This document shows, piece after piece, positions 8,168 to 16,405 of a DNA stretch of 64,000 nucleotides. The stretch is from Paenibacillus thiaminolyticus (GTDB taxonomy: Bacteria; Bacillota; Bacilli; Paenibacillales; Paenibacillaceae). Under the pieces are notes generated by a model. It was given only the letters and a program-made list of their open reading frames with translations, was not told the DNA's origin and did no database searches. How positions within the stretch are numbered: position 1 is the stretch's first letter; each line of letters starts with the position of its first letter. The stretch covers positions 3,693,001 through 3,757,000 of the forward strand of contig NZ_CP041405.1 in assembly GCF_007066085.1 (NCBI RefSeq). Reading direction: 5' to 3'. Made by a program: the position numbers and the translations under genes.

Positions 8168-8359
8168 CTAGGCCCGGCGGTTACTGCATAAGCGAACTTG
8201 ATCGATGCTATATGTCCTTGCGATATATTGAGGCCGGCCGCTCTGCCCATACACAATATACTTGCTGTCGCTGGAGTATCCCTTGTGGATCTGCTCGATT
8301 TTGGCGCTGTCCCGCAAGCAGGGAATCGCGCTGCGGAACAGGTCTGGTTTGTTCATCAT
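8168..8359 (-). pseudogene. N-terminal remnant of an aminoglycoside-phosphotransferase-like kinase
   Basis: 63 residues. [18 protein letters not shown] followed by [12 protein letters not shown] matches the start of APH/choline-kinase-fold proteins (the nucleotide-binding KGxSxDxKY strand-loop and the following strand). The rest of the kinase, including the catalytic HxD region, is missing; the frame ends after an unrelated tail (VRLCSNRRA). A deletion seems to have joined this start to other sequence upstream of phnA. Family call is from short motifs only. Confidence 0.5.
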
Positions 8360-8480
8360 ACCATTTCCCTTCCTCTATTTTAATCGAATCCGTGCCTTTT
8401 CAACCTTCAGTTCAGGTATATATCCTATTCGCGCCCGTGCATGAAGACCCTTTTTTGTGGGGGATGCATCATCATCTCTG

Positions 8481-8508
8481 TTTACAAATCTATAAAAATA
8501 GATATAAT
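8481..8508 (+). promoter_or_regulatory. Promoter of the ArsR gene with an embedded operator
   Basis: TTTACA (8481-8486), a 16-base spacer and TATAAT (8503-8508). The spacer carries a perfect inverted repeat ATCTA-N6-TAGAT (8488-8503). The next gene's ATG lies seven bases after the -10, exactly where transcription should begin, so the message may be leaderless. Confidence 0.65.
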
Positions 8509-8515
8509 AACTTTT

Positions 8516-8827
8516 ATGGAACCTTTATTGATCTTTAAAGCGTTGTCGAACGAAACTCGCCGTCAAATCATGCTGTGGCTTAAGCATCCCGAACAATACT
8601 TTGATGAAAAGCCTTATTTGCAGCAAGGTCTCAATTTTCAGACCGGTGTCTGTGTGGGAGATATTCAGGCCAAAGCGGGACTTGCGCAATCGGTCATTTC
8701 CAGTTATTTATTAGCGATGCAAAAAGCCCAGCTATTGGAGTCCGAGCGAATCGGAAAATGGACGTACTACCGCCGGAACGAGAAGACCATTCAGCAATTT
8801 TCCGAGTACGTCCAAAAGGAATTATAA
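8516..8827 (+). CDS. ArsR-family winged-helix repressor
   Basis: 103 residues. MEPLLIFKALSNETRRQIMLWLKHP is the standard ArsR opening helix. The recognition region is VCVGDIQAKAGLAQSVISSYLLAMQKAQLLESERIGKWTYYRRNEKTI. The only Cys is in VCVGD; I see no clear metal site, so the signal is more likely an organic molecule or a redox change. There is no ribosome site; the ATG sits seven bases after a TATAAT box. It is followed by an MFS exporter with the same operator motif upstream, so it probably represses itself and that exporter. Confidence 0.92.
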   Translation: MEPLLIFKALSNETRRQIMLWLKHPEQYFDEKPYLQQGLNFQTGVCVGDIQAKAGLAQSVISSYLLAMQKAQLLESERIGKWTYYRRNEKTIQQFSEYVQKEL

Positions 8828-8855
8828 AAAAGAAAAGGGAGATCTTTTCATCCAT

Positions 8856-8960
8856 ATATCTACTTATATAGATATTTAGCTGCTAAATAACTTTCTAGGA
8901 AGCTTTCATTGTTGTTTATATTTTTTTCTCATCATATCTATATTTCCATATATCTAGATA
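8856..8960 (+). promoter_or_regulatory. Repeated operator-like sites between arsR-type gene and MFS gene
   Basis: ATATCTA-N6-TAGATAT (8856-8875) repeats the ATCTA-N6-TAGAT pattern seen in the upstream promoter. A half-site ATCTA (8936-8940) and a tight palindrome TATCTAGATA (8951-8960) follow, ending about 30 bases before the MFS start. They are good candidates for binding by the ArsR protein. Confidence 0.6.
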
Positions 8961-8990
8961 AAATTTCATCGAAATGGGGAATTAGTTCAA

Positions 8991-10160
8991 GTGAAAAAGG
9001 TTAACCCTCTTCTCATTATTGTACTGGCAATTGGGGTATTCAGTATCATCACAACGGAAATGGGCATTGTGGGGGTTCTGCCTCAAGTCGCTCACAAATT
9101 TCATATTTCCGCTTCGCAGGCTGGCTGGCTTGTGAGTATATTCGCGTTTGTCGTTGCCCTTTCGGGTCCATTTCTGACGTTGCTTGCTTCCGGCATGAAT
9201 CGAAAAACCATTCTGCTGATCGCCGTGCTCATGTTTGCCATTTCCAATGTGGTCTATGCATTCACAACTCATTTCAGTGTCATGCTCGCTTTTCGAATCA
9301 TTCCTGCCCTGTTCCATCCTGTCTTTTTCTCGGTAGCGCTTGTGACTGCGGCGAAGCTTGTTCCTCCGGAGAAAAGCGGCAACGCGGTTACGAAAGTATT
9401 TTCAGGAATCACGGTCGGGTTTGCTTTTGGCGTGCCTCTGACTTCCTATTTAGCGGCAAAGATTTCAATGGAGGCCGCATTTCTGCTTGGAGCTGCGGTA
9501 AGCGCCATTGCCTTTGTAGGTATATTCGCGTGGCTCCCTTCCCTGCCTGCTCAACGCAAAATGTCATATGGAAAACAGCTTGGCATCCTTCGAAAACCTC
9601 AATTATGGTTGAACATCGCTGCCGTTATTTTTATCTTTGCGGCTATGTTCTCGACGTACAGCTATTTTGCCGAGTATCTGGGGCAAATCACCCGCATGAA
9701 CGGCGACTGGATAAGTATCATGTTGATGGCTTTTGGCATCATCATGATTTGGGGAAATTTTTTATTTGGCGGATGGCTGCAAAAGAGCGTAACAAAGACC
9801 GTTATCCTGTTCCCCCTGCTATTTACGGCAATTTACTTGTTGATGTATTTTTTCGGCCCCTATTTCGTCCCGATGGCCGTGATCGTATTGATGTGGGGGA
9901 CGATTCACTCGGGCGGGCTTATTGTCAGTCAAACCTGGCTTGCGAGGGAGTCCAAGGAAGCGCCAGAATTCGGGAACAGTTTATTTGTCTCCTTTTCCAA
10001 TCTTGGGATCACCATAGGTGCCGCAATCGGTGGCTGGATCATTTCCGAAATGGGAATACATCAGCTTATGTGGAGCGGAATTGCATTTGCACTGCTAGCG
10101 TTTATCCTCATTTTGATAAAATTAAAAATATACGGTCCGCTGGAGTCGGAAAAAGCGTAA
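8991..10160 (+). CDS. MFS drug/metabolite exporter, DHA1 (AraJ/YdhP-like)
   Basis: 389 residues with about 12 hydrophobic helices. MGIVGVLPQVAHKFHISASQAGWLVSIFAFVVALSGPFLTLLASGMNRK holds the typical early-helix region and a loop like MFS motif A. It starts at a GTG with GGGGA about 11 bases upstream. It lies 163 bases behind the ArsR-type repressor gene with shared operator motifs, so the pair looks like a sensor-exporter unit. The substrate cannot be read from the sequence. Confidence 0.92.
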   Translation: MKKVNPLLIIVLAIGVFSIITTEMGIVGVLPQVAHKFHISASQAGWLVSIFAFVVALSGPFLTLLASGMNRKTILLIAVLMFAISNVVYAFTTHFSVMLAFRIIPALFHPVFFSVALVTAAKLVPPEKSGNAVTKVFSGITVGFAFGVPLTSYLAAKISMEAAFLLGAAVSAIAFVGIFAWLPSLPAQRKMSYGKQLGILRKPQLWLNIAAVIFIFAAMFSTYSYFAEYLGQITRMNGDWISIMLMAFGIIMIWGNFLFGGWLQKSVTKTVILFPLLFTAIYLLMYFFGPYFVPMAVIVLMWGTIHSGGLIVSQTWLARESKEAPEFGNSLFVSFSNLGITIGAAIGGWIISEMGIHQLMWSGIAFALLAFILILIKLKIYGPLESEKA

Positions 10161-10178
10161 CAACACAGGCCCTTAGTT

Positions 10179-10850
10179 TCATATACGGCCGACTGAATGG
10201 GTGGCGGCAGTGCGTGTATCTTGTGCGATCGTTCTCAGGCTAGAAGCAATAAGGAACTGGGCCGTGTAATACGTAAGCATAATCAACGGCCCTGCGAAGA
10301 CAACCTCGGATACAAACCTATCCCACGCTAAAATGGAGTCCGATACCGCAAACAGAACGCTGCCGGCCATCGCCAGCTTGTTCCCCGTCATGATTGCGGA
10401 CCAGATCATGAAGGAAATGACGATAATATAGACAAGTACAGCGGCAGCCATGACGTAATTATCAGCTTGAATCAGCGCTTGAAGCAGATGCCAGCTCATG
10501 AACGAGGCATACGCCAGGATCGGAATGAGCATGAAGAAGCGAATAGCGGAGAAGCGCCATCTGCTTATAAATGCAGCCACATAGAACAAATGCCCGATGA
10601 GAAAGGCCGCTAGGCCAATGATGAACCACCCCATCAACAGTCCGTCGCCGAGCATACAGAAAAACAGTCCGGTTCCTATCATCCAATGGCATCTCTTGCG
10701 GCTGGATGTCATGTGCAGATACCCGTAAGCGATAATCAGCCACATCGGAATTAATTTGAACAGCAGCTTGACCGCCTGCGGCTCATCAGGAATCACGAAA
10801 ATATAAAGGACACCCATGACAACGATAAGTGAGGGCAGCCCATACTTCAC
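10179..10850 (-). CDS. YhhN-family membrane protein (lysoplasmalogenase-like)
   Basis: 223 residues, about eight hydrophobic helices. LGDGLLMGWFIIGLAAFLIGHLFYVAAF and FAVSDSILAWDRFV carry the conserved Asp residues of the YhhN/TMEM86 family, whose animal members hydrolyse the vinyl-ether bond of lysoplasmalogens. The gene is convergent with the MFS gene, 18 bases away. I chose the GTG at 10850 because GGGAGAGG lies eight bases upstream; the GTG just before it and the frame beyond are less likely. Family is firm, enzymatic activity in bacteria is inferred. Confidence 0.87.
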   Translation of the reverse strand: MKYGLPSLIVVMGVLYIFVIPDEPQAVKLLFKLIPMWLIIAYGYLHMTSSRKRCHWMIGTGLFFCMLGDGLLMGWFIIGLAAFLIGHLFYVAAFISRWRFSAIRFFMLIPILAYASFMSWHLLQALIQADNYVMAAAVLVYIIVISFMIWSAIMTGNKLAMAGSVLFAVSDSILAWDRFVSEVVFAGPLIMLTYYTAQFLIASSLRTIAQDTRTAATHSVGRI

Positions 10851-10962
10851 CACAGAAACCTCTCCCTTCATGCATAGTCGATGGATAAGCGGCTCCGTAT
10901 ATCCTATTCTGCATGCCCTCAGCAAATGTCTTAATCGCAAGTTGTATCCCCTTCATAGACAA

Positions 10963-10995
10963 CAAAAAACGGAGTGCCTCAACAAAGACACTCCG
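10963..10995 (-). terminator. Intrinsic terminator after the Bax-inhibitor-1 family gene
   Basis: CGGAGTG (minus strand 10995-10989), a 12-base loop, CACTCCG, then TTTTTT. A clean 7-bp hairpin 26 bases after the stop. Confidence 0.85.
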
Positions 10996-11020
10996 CAATC
11001 GCTAACCTGTTCCGATTCGA

Positions 11021-11761
11021 TTAATCCCGATTCGCCAGCTTGGCCAGCAGGCGGACAATCTCGATGTACAGCCATACGAGGGTCACCAGCAAGCCGAATG
11101 CCCCGTACCACTCCATATATTTCGGTGCGCCCTGCTGCGCCCCCTCTTCGATGAAGTTGAAGTCCAGCACGAAGTTCAGAGCCGCGATAATGATGATGAC
11201 GACCGAGATCCCGATGCCGATCGGGGTGCTGTCATGCAAGTAAGGCACCGTTACGCCAAACATTCGAAGCACAAAGCTGAGCAGATAGACAATCGCAACT
11301 CCTGCCGTAGCGGCGAATACGCCTCGCTTGAAGCCTGCCGAAGCCTTGATCATGCCCGTCTTGTAGGCAAGCAGCATGCCCATGAATACGCACATCGTCA
11401 ACAAAGCCGCCTGGAGGGTAATGCCGTAGTACAATGATTCGTAATTGGCTGAGAGAGCTCCAAGGAACAACCCTTCCGCAATTGCATAGACAGGCGTCAA
11501 AATCGGCGCCGTCGAAGGCTTGAAGCTGATGATCAGGGCCAGAATCAGGCCGCCAATCGCTCCGCCTATCATATAAGGAAACATTTCGTACCCATTGAAG
11601 AACATAGTCCAAGAGATAACGGCTGCCCCCACGAGCAGCGCCAGCGTCATGAACGATTTGTTCACCGTGCCGCCAATCGTCATCGTCTCTTGCCCATTGT
11701 AATGTCCGCTATTCTCAAACGTATTCTCGTTGAGCGTCGGATTTCCACTGCGACCAATCAA
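11021..11761 (-). CDS. Bax inhibitor-1/YccA (YetJ-like) membrane protein
   Basis: 246 residues, seven hydrophobic helices after a ~30-residue soluble N-terminus rich in Asn and Gly. Helices include FNGYEMFPYMIGGAIGGLILALIISFKP, AIAEGLFLGALSANYES and MFGVTVPYLHDSTPIGIGISVVIIIIAALNFVLDFNFIEEG, the YccA-type BI-1 pattern with the conserved Asp pair near the C-terminus. Related YetJ is a pH-sensitive Ca2+ leak channel. It has its own terminator and is probably monocistronic. Family firm, physiological role inferred. Confidence 0.92.
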   Translation of the reverse strand: MIGRSGNPTLNENTFENSGHYNGQETMTIGGTVNKSFMTLALLVGAAVISWTMFFNGYEMFPYMIGGAIGGLILALIISFKPSTAPILTPVYAIAEGLFLGALSANYESLYYGITLQAALLTMCVFMGMLLAYKTGMIKASAGFKRGVFAATAGVAIVYLLSFVLRMFGVTVPYLHDSTPIGIGISVVIIIIAALNFVLDFNFIEEGAQQGAPKYMEWYGAFGLLVTLVWLYIEIVRLLAKLANRD

Positions 11762-11879
11762 ATGAAAAAACCTCCCACTATATATTTAAACCAATATTAT
11801 CATATGTTAATATGTTCCTCCACCTGATTGTGAAATATGATGCAATGATTCCAACGAGATTAGCCCCTAATCACACAGA

Positions 11880-11895
11880 GATGACACCTGTCATC
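11880..11895. promoter_or_regulatory. Palindrome upstream of the DUF418/two-component operon
   Basis: GATGACA-CC-TGTCATC is a perfect 7-2-7 palindrome about 90 bases before the DUF418 start. ACACCTGT inside it is repeated inverted (ACAGGTGT) 15 bases downstream. It could be the binding site of the co-encoded NarL-type response regulator. Confidence 0.45.
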
Positions 11896-11984
11896 AAGAT
11901 CTCTTTACAGGTGTGAATGTTTTGTCACCCTCTATACAACTACACTAAAACTACGGTAAGCAACGTGAGAAGAGGGGGAGTAAT

Positions 11985-13118
11985 GTGGAGCAACGCAAAG
12001 GGCGAATTCGGCTGCTTGATATTCTGCGGGGGTTCGCCATCCTAGGAACACTTGGGACGAACATCTGGATATTCGCGCAATTGGGAGACCTGTCTTATCT
12101 GTTGACGTACAGTTATACCGGCTGGTGGGGGCTTGATGATCTGCTCAGAATGATCGTGTTATTCCTCGTGAACGGGAAGATGCTTGGCTTGTTGACGATT
12201 ATGTTCGGAGTCGGACTGGAATTAAAGTACCAACAAGCGATGCGCACGGGGAAAGCTTGGCCAGGCGTTTATATGTGGGTCCTCCTCATCCTGTTCATGG
12301 AAGGCCTGCTTCATTTCACCCTGGTCATGGAGTATGACATCCTCATGAGCTACGGCATCACTGGCATGATTGCGGCCTTCATCGTCCGAGGCGGTGACCG
12401 CCTCATATCGATTACGATGAAAGGAATTGGCAGCGTCCAGGCGGTCATCATCTTGGCGATCCTGCTTCTTTCTTTGATGGCTCCCAATATTTCACTTGGC
12501 AGCTTCGATCCGATAGTTGCTCTCTATCAGGACGGTTCTTGGCTGCAGCAACTCCAATATCGGCTGTCTCATTTCCTGCAGCTTCGCTTGGAAGCCATTT
12601 TCGTTATACCCATGAATGTCTTTTTGTTTTTGCTTGGCGTCCGTCTCATGCGCTCAGGGGTCTTTGCCCAAGATGAGAACGGCCACAGGCAGCGTCAAAA
12701 ACTGTTGAAACTGGGGCTCTTTCTCGGTCTGCCGCTGAACCTGTTGATTTTTATTCCTGGGGGCGCCTTTGATCTGCCTGTGCGTTACTTATTTGCCCCA
12801 TTCCTTTCCCTTGGGTATATAGCACTCATTGGAAAAATGCTACAATATACGAAATGGAACTGGCTGTGGCGCTTGCTTGAACATGCCGGGAAGATGTCTT
12901 TAAGCTGTTATGTTATGCAAAATATTATCGCTTCCGTCCTTTTTTATAGCTGGGGATTTGCTCTAGGCGGAAAGCTGAATTCCCTGGCCGTTATAGCGGT
13001 CTGGATCGGCATTTCCTTTTTCCAGCTATGGTTTGCCTCAACATGGCTTCGCGTCTTTAAGCTGGGGCCGATGGAATCGGTCCGCAGACGCGCAGTGGGA
13101 ATCTTCGAATCCAGATAA
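11985..13118 (+). CDS. DUF418 family membrane protein (YeiB-like)
   Basis: 377 residues. The opening RIRLLDILRGFAILGTLGTNIWIF is the conserved first segment of DUF418 proteins, followed by about nine more hydrophobic helices. AGKMSLSCYVMQNIIASVLFY and WLRVFKLGPMESVRR are the conserved C-terminal parts. It starts at a GTG with GAGGGGGAG upstream; an ATG two bases earlier is out of frame. It is first in an operon with a histidine kinase and response regulator, so it may be sensed, controlled or used by them. Function of the family is unknown; some membrane acyltransferase kinship is suspected. Confidence 0.9.
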   Translation: MEQRKGRIRLLDILRGFAILGTLGTNIWIFAQLGDLSYLLTYSYTGWWGLDDLLRMIVLFLVNGKMLGLLTIMFGVGLELKYQQAMRTGKAWPGVYMWVLLILFMEGLLHFTLVMEYDILMSYGITGMIAAFIVRGGDRLISITMKGIGSVQAVIILAILLLSLMAPNISLGSFDPIVALYQDGSWLQQLQYRLSHFLQLRLEAIFVIPMNVFLFLLGVRLMRSGVFAQDENGHRQRQKLLKLGLFLGLPLNLLIFIPGGAFDLPVRYLFAPFLSLGYIALIGKMLQYTKWNWLWRLLEHAGKMSLSCYVMQNIIASVLFYSWGFALGGKLNSLAVIAVWIGISFFQLWFASTWLRVFKLGPMESVRRRAVGIFESR

Positions 13119-13144
13119 CCCGATAACCGAACGGGAGGCCATCC

Positions 13145-14260
13145 ATGATATTCAAGATCTACCCCAGAGATCAAATCAAGAATTATTTGCTCATAGATGT
13201 TATCGCGATCGTGTATTTATTTTACATGGTTCTCAGCTCCCGTTCGAATCCGGGTCTCTTGGGAAGTCTCCTTCTTCTGCTTTCCTTTCTTGTTTCCTTT
13301 TATATCGGACTGTGGCATCGCAATGGGTATCTTCTAGCGGCAGTTCTAGCCGGTCTTGCTACAACTGCTCTGATCGGTATGTACATTGACCCGAACCTCT
13401 TAATTTTTGGTTTTATATTTGCCGACCTGATCGGAAGGTCGAAGTCCAAGTGGCATATTGGAATCGCGATTGCCGCCATTGCCCTCATGTTTATCCTCGT
13501 GTGTGGCGTATATGGGAAGAGGACGGACAATTTTCTATTCCTGCCTCTCATGATTGTTCAATTGCTCTTCCCTATCGTCATTTATATTATAGAAAAGACC
13601 AAGCGCTTGCAGAGCAAGCTGGATGCAGCCAATCAACAGCTTGAAAAGTACATTCAGCAGGAGGAAAGACAGCGTATTGCAAGGGATCTTCATGATACGC
13701 TGGGGCAAACCCTTATGATGATTAAGCTGAAATGCGAGCTGGCCAATAAGTGGGTAGATAAAGACCCGATGCAGGCCAAGGAAGAACTGAAGGATATCCT
13801 GTACACATCGAGAATCGCCTTGAAGCAGGTAAGGGAGCTGGTCTCGGATATGAAGTTCATCTCGCTGGCGCATGAAATCGAGCATTGCCGCAAGCTGCTG
13901 CATACGGCAGGGATTGAACTGGACATCGTGGAAAATGGAAGGCCTCCCCTGTTAGCCAGCGTAGAAGAAACGATGATTGCGCTCGCGGTTCGGGAAGCGG
14001 CGACCAACATTGTCAAGCACAGTCAAGCAAAGCAATGCACAATCAGGCTGGAAACGGCGGACAATCTATATTGTGTATCGATAACGGATGACGGAGTTGG
14101 CCTGTTGCCTACAGCAACCGGAAATGGAATTCAGTCAATGAAGGAGCGGATGCAAGCCCTTCATGGAACCTTCACGGTGGGCAGCTCACCGGGCGGGGGA
14201 ACGGCTCTTTCTATGCAGCTTCCGCTTCGTCAACTCGGAAAGGAGAACTCTGCCACATGA
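13145..14260 (+). CDS. Sensor histidine kinase, DesK/LiaS-type (HisKA_3)
   Basis: 371 residues. The first ~155 hold about five hydrophobic helices with short loops and no extracellular domain, as in DesK. A coiled stretch (LQSKLDAANQQLEKYIQQEERQ) leads to the phosphoacceptor motif RIARDLHDTLGQ with His183. The ATPase domain has the N-box (REAATNIVKHSQ) and G-boxes (DDGVGL, GNGIQSMKERMQ, GGGTALSMQLP). It is 26 bases behind the DUF418 gene and overlaps the regulator start by four bases. It probably senses a membrane property; the signal is inference. Confidence 0.95.
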   Translation: MIFKIYPRDQIKNYLLIDVIAIVYLFYMVLSSRSNPGLLGSLLLLLSFLVSFYIGLWHRNGYLLAAVLAGLATTALIGMYIDPNLLIFGFIFADLIGRSKSKWHIGIAIAAIALMFILVCGVYGKRTDNFLFLPLMIVQLLFPIVIYIIEKTKRLQSKLDAANQQLEKYIQQEERQRIARDLHDTLGQTLMMIKLKCELANKWVDKDPMQAKEELKDILYTSRIALKQVRELVSDMKFISLAHEIEHCRKLLHTAGIELDIVENGRPPLLASVEETMIALAVREAATNIVKHSQAKQCTIRLETADNLYCVSITDDGVGLLPTATGNGIQSMKERMQALHGTFTVGSSPGGGTALSMQLPLRQLGKENSAT

Positions 14261-14862
14261 TTCGAGTCGTCATCGCCGAAGATCAGCAGATGCTGCGCGG
14301 CGCCTTCGCCTCGCTGTTGAAATTCGAACCCGATATGGAGGTGCTGGCTGAAGTGCCGGACGGGAAACAAGCCTGGGAGGCGATACAGCGGCATCAGCCT
14401 GATGTGTGTGTGCTGGACATTGAGATGCCTCTGATCAACGGCCTTGCGTTGGCGGAGCAAATCCGACATGCCGGCTTGCCCTGCAAAATCATGATCGTGA
14501 CTACGTTTGCCCGTCCGGGCTATTTACAAAAAGCGATCGAGGCTCAAGTGAATGGCTACCTGTTAAAAGATGAACCGATTGACTATCTGATTGAGTCGAT
14601 CCGCCGGGTCATGGCTGGGGAACGGGTGATCAGCACCGATTTGGCGGCAGCACTATTTATGAATGAAGTTAACCCGTTAAGTGAAAGGGAAGCAGAGATG
14701 CTGCGCCTTACCAAAACAGGCATGACGACAAGTGAGATCAGCAAGGCCCTCTTCTTAACGAAGGGTACCGTGCGGAACTATTTGTCTTCAGCGATTCAGA
14801 AGCTGGAAGCCGAATCGAGGCAGCAGGCCGTGAATATCGCCGATGACAAAGGATGGCTGTAA
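14257..14862 (+). CDS. Response regulator, NarL/FixJ family (DesR-like)
   Basis: 201 residues. Receiver domain with acidic pocket IAEDQQML, phosphorylated Asp54 in CVLDIEMP, Thr in VTTFARPG and Lys in LLKDEP. C-terminal LuxR HTH: NPLSEREAEMLRLTKTGMTTSEISKALFLTKGTVRNYLSSAIQKL, ending in the IADDKGWL tail also seen in DesR. Its ATG overlaps the kinase stop by four bases. Target genes probably include its own operon; no desaturase gene is near it. Confidence 0.95.
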   Translation: MIRVVIAEDQQMLRGAFASLLKFEPDMEVLAEVPDGKQAWEAIQRHQPDVCVLDIEMPLINGLALAEQIRHAGLPCKIMIVTTFARPGYLQKAIEAQVNGYLLKDEPIDYLIESIRRVMAGERVISTDLAAALFMNEVNPLSEREAEMLRLTKTGMTTSEISKALFLTKGTVRNYLSSAIQKLEAESRQQAVNIADDKGWL

Positions 14863-15119
14863 TTGTAGGCGACAAGCGAAATCCTGCGCAGAAGCAGGAA
14901 TGGCCCCCCAAGGCCGAACACTTCTTGCATGAACGATGAAGCTTTCAGCGCCTACCCGGCGGCTTCCTCGATTACGCCAACCATGTATGGCATGATAACC
15001 ATTTATTTGGATTCAGCATGCATGGCAATGCTCCAAGTAACTGTTACTCGAACGCATATAATGGAAAGGAAAGGATCATCGCAACTCCGTAATACAAATA
15101 ACGGAAGGAGAGAATCGCC
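14863..15119. other. Intergenic region with a fragment of the intergenic repeat
   Basis: At 14873-14898 it has AGCGAAATCCTGCGCAGAAG followed by CAGGAAT, which matches the right end of the longer repeats at 20.6 and 62.5 kb. The rest shows no gene. Confidence 0.45.
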
Positions 15120-15383
15120 TTGAGCCGTTCGAGAGCAGGAAGGGTGGAAAATCAAGTTTATTCGAACCGGGTCGTACGATCCGAGTTCGATAAAAACTGG
15201 AGGACGGTCATTTCCAGAAGCGGTTACGTCATCTACATTGCAAAATCAAATAACGCCAAGATCGACGTGCTGCTATCCGATGGTTCCAGCAAGCTCCTGA
15301 TATTTAACAGAGGCGGAAGAGTGCTGGTTGGCGGTGGCGGAGTCAGCCATTACAGCAAGCCGCACCGGGCCATCTCGAAATAA
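15120..15383 (+). CDS. Small basic hypothetical protein
   Basis: 87 residues from a TTG start with GGAAGGAG eight bases upstream. Rich in Arg, Lys and Ser (MSRSRAGRVENQVYSNRVVR), a central beta-like part (RSGYVIYIAKSNNAKIDVLLSDGSSKLLIFN) and a Gly-rich GGRVLVGGGGVSHYSK. No cysteines or membrane helix. It is followed by a strong hairpin. I do not recognise a family; the good start site and terminator argue it is a real gene. Confidence 0.6.
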   Translation: MSRSRAGRVENQVYSNRVVRSEFDKNWRTVISRSGYVIYIAKSNNAKIDVLLSDGSSKLLIFNRGGRVLVGGGGVSHYSKPHRAISK

Positions 15384-15394
15384 CCAACCTTATA

Positions 15395-15420
15395 GAAAGC
15401 CCTCTTGCCAGAGGGCTTTC
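15395..15420 (+). terminator. Perfect 10-bp hairpin after the small basic protein gene
   Basis: GAAAGCCCTC-TTGCCA-GAGGGCTTTC, a perfect 10-bp stem 12 bases after the stop. The downstream T tract is poor, but the stem contains TTT at its 3' foot. Confidence 0.6.
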
Positions 15421-15541
15421 GCCGCGATCCTGCTGTTGACTACAAGCGCCATCGATTATAATGAAAGAGGAGCAGTCCATCTTCTGCCCGGAACTGGGAA
15501 TCAGAGAATCCAAGCCATAGACAACAGAGGAGAAGACAGAT

Positions 15542-16234
15542 ATGACAGAAACACCAGATTGGAAAAACGGAGCTCGCGGGCATCAATTTGTCGCTTCCTT
15601 CAGCGGCGGCAAGGACAGTACGTTAGCACTATATAAATCGATGCAGGTTGGTGAAGCCGTCGGCCTTATCGTCATGCTGGAGGAAGAAGGGCAGCGCTCC
15701 CGCTCCCATGGCATGCCGCCCGAGCTGGTCCAAGCCCAAGCGGAATCGATCGGCTTGCCTGTATATACAGCCGCCACGAGTTGGGCGGATTATGAGAAGA
15801 ACTTTATGATCCTGCTGGCCAAGGCGAAAAGCGAAGGCGCAGAAGTGTTGGTCACCGGCGACCTGGATGTGCCCGCGCATGGCTGCTGGCATGACAGAGT
15901 GACGCGAATTGCCGGGTTACAGTTGGGAATGCCCCTCTGGGAAATGGATCATCTGGAAGCGGTCCGGCAGTTCATCGATCTCGGCTTCGTCACGATGCTG
16001 GTGACCGTGAATTTGTCGTTAGGCATGCGGGAGGACGACCTGGGCCGAGTGCTGACCCACGAGTATGTAGGGGAGCTTCTCGCCCGCGGCATCGATCCTT
16101 GCGGAGAAGGCGGCGAGTTCCATACGACCGTCATCGACGGGCCAATATTCAGACAGCCCATCCCCGTTCGTAAAGGCGAGATGGCAAGAAGCGGAGAATA
16201 TGCGTTTTTGCCTTTGGAGCTGGACAAGCCTTGA
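15542..16234 (+). CDS. Dph6-like ATP pyrophosphatase (adenine nucleotide alpha hydrolase)
   Basis: 230 residues. The PP-loop SFSGGKDSTLALYK near residue 20 is the ATP pyrophosphatase signature. Later LVTGDLDVPAHGCWHDRVTRIAGLQLGMPLWEMD and LGMREDDLGRVLTHEYVGELLARGIDPCGEGGEFHTTVIDGPIF are diagnostic for the Dph6 (diphthine-ammonia ligase) family. Bacteria lack diphthamide, so the real substrate is unknown; members elsewhere act on other amidation targets. GAGGAGA precedes the ATG. Appears monocistronic. Confidence 0.9.
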   Translation: MTETPDWKNGARGHQFVASFSGGKDSTLALYKSMQVGEAVGLIVMLEEEGQRSRSHGMPPELVQAQAESIGLPVYTAATSWADYEKNFMILLAKAKSEGAEVLVTGDLDVPAHGCWHDRVTRIAGLQLGMPLWEMDHLEAVRQFIDLGFVTMLVTVNLSLGMREDDLGRVLTHEYVGELLARGIDPCGEGGEFHTTVIDGPIFRQPIPVRKGEMARSGEYAFLPLELDKP

Positions 16235-16405
16235 GACAGAGGTGCAGGCAAGGCAAGCGGTCGCCCCTTAGAACCTGCCGCGAGACAGCCGCTTATTCAT
16301 GGTTGGGTTTAATGCGTGATGCGTAAGCTGGTATTATTTGAGGCGATGGAAGCCGCCATACCATTCATCGGCCCTTTAGTGAACTCATGAGTAATACTCG
16401 TTAAT

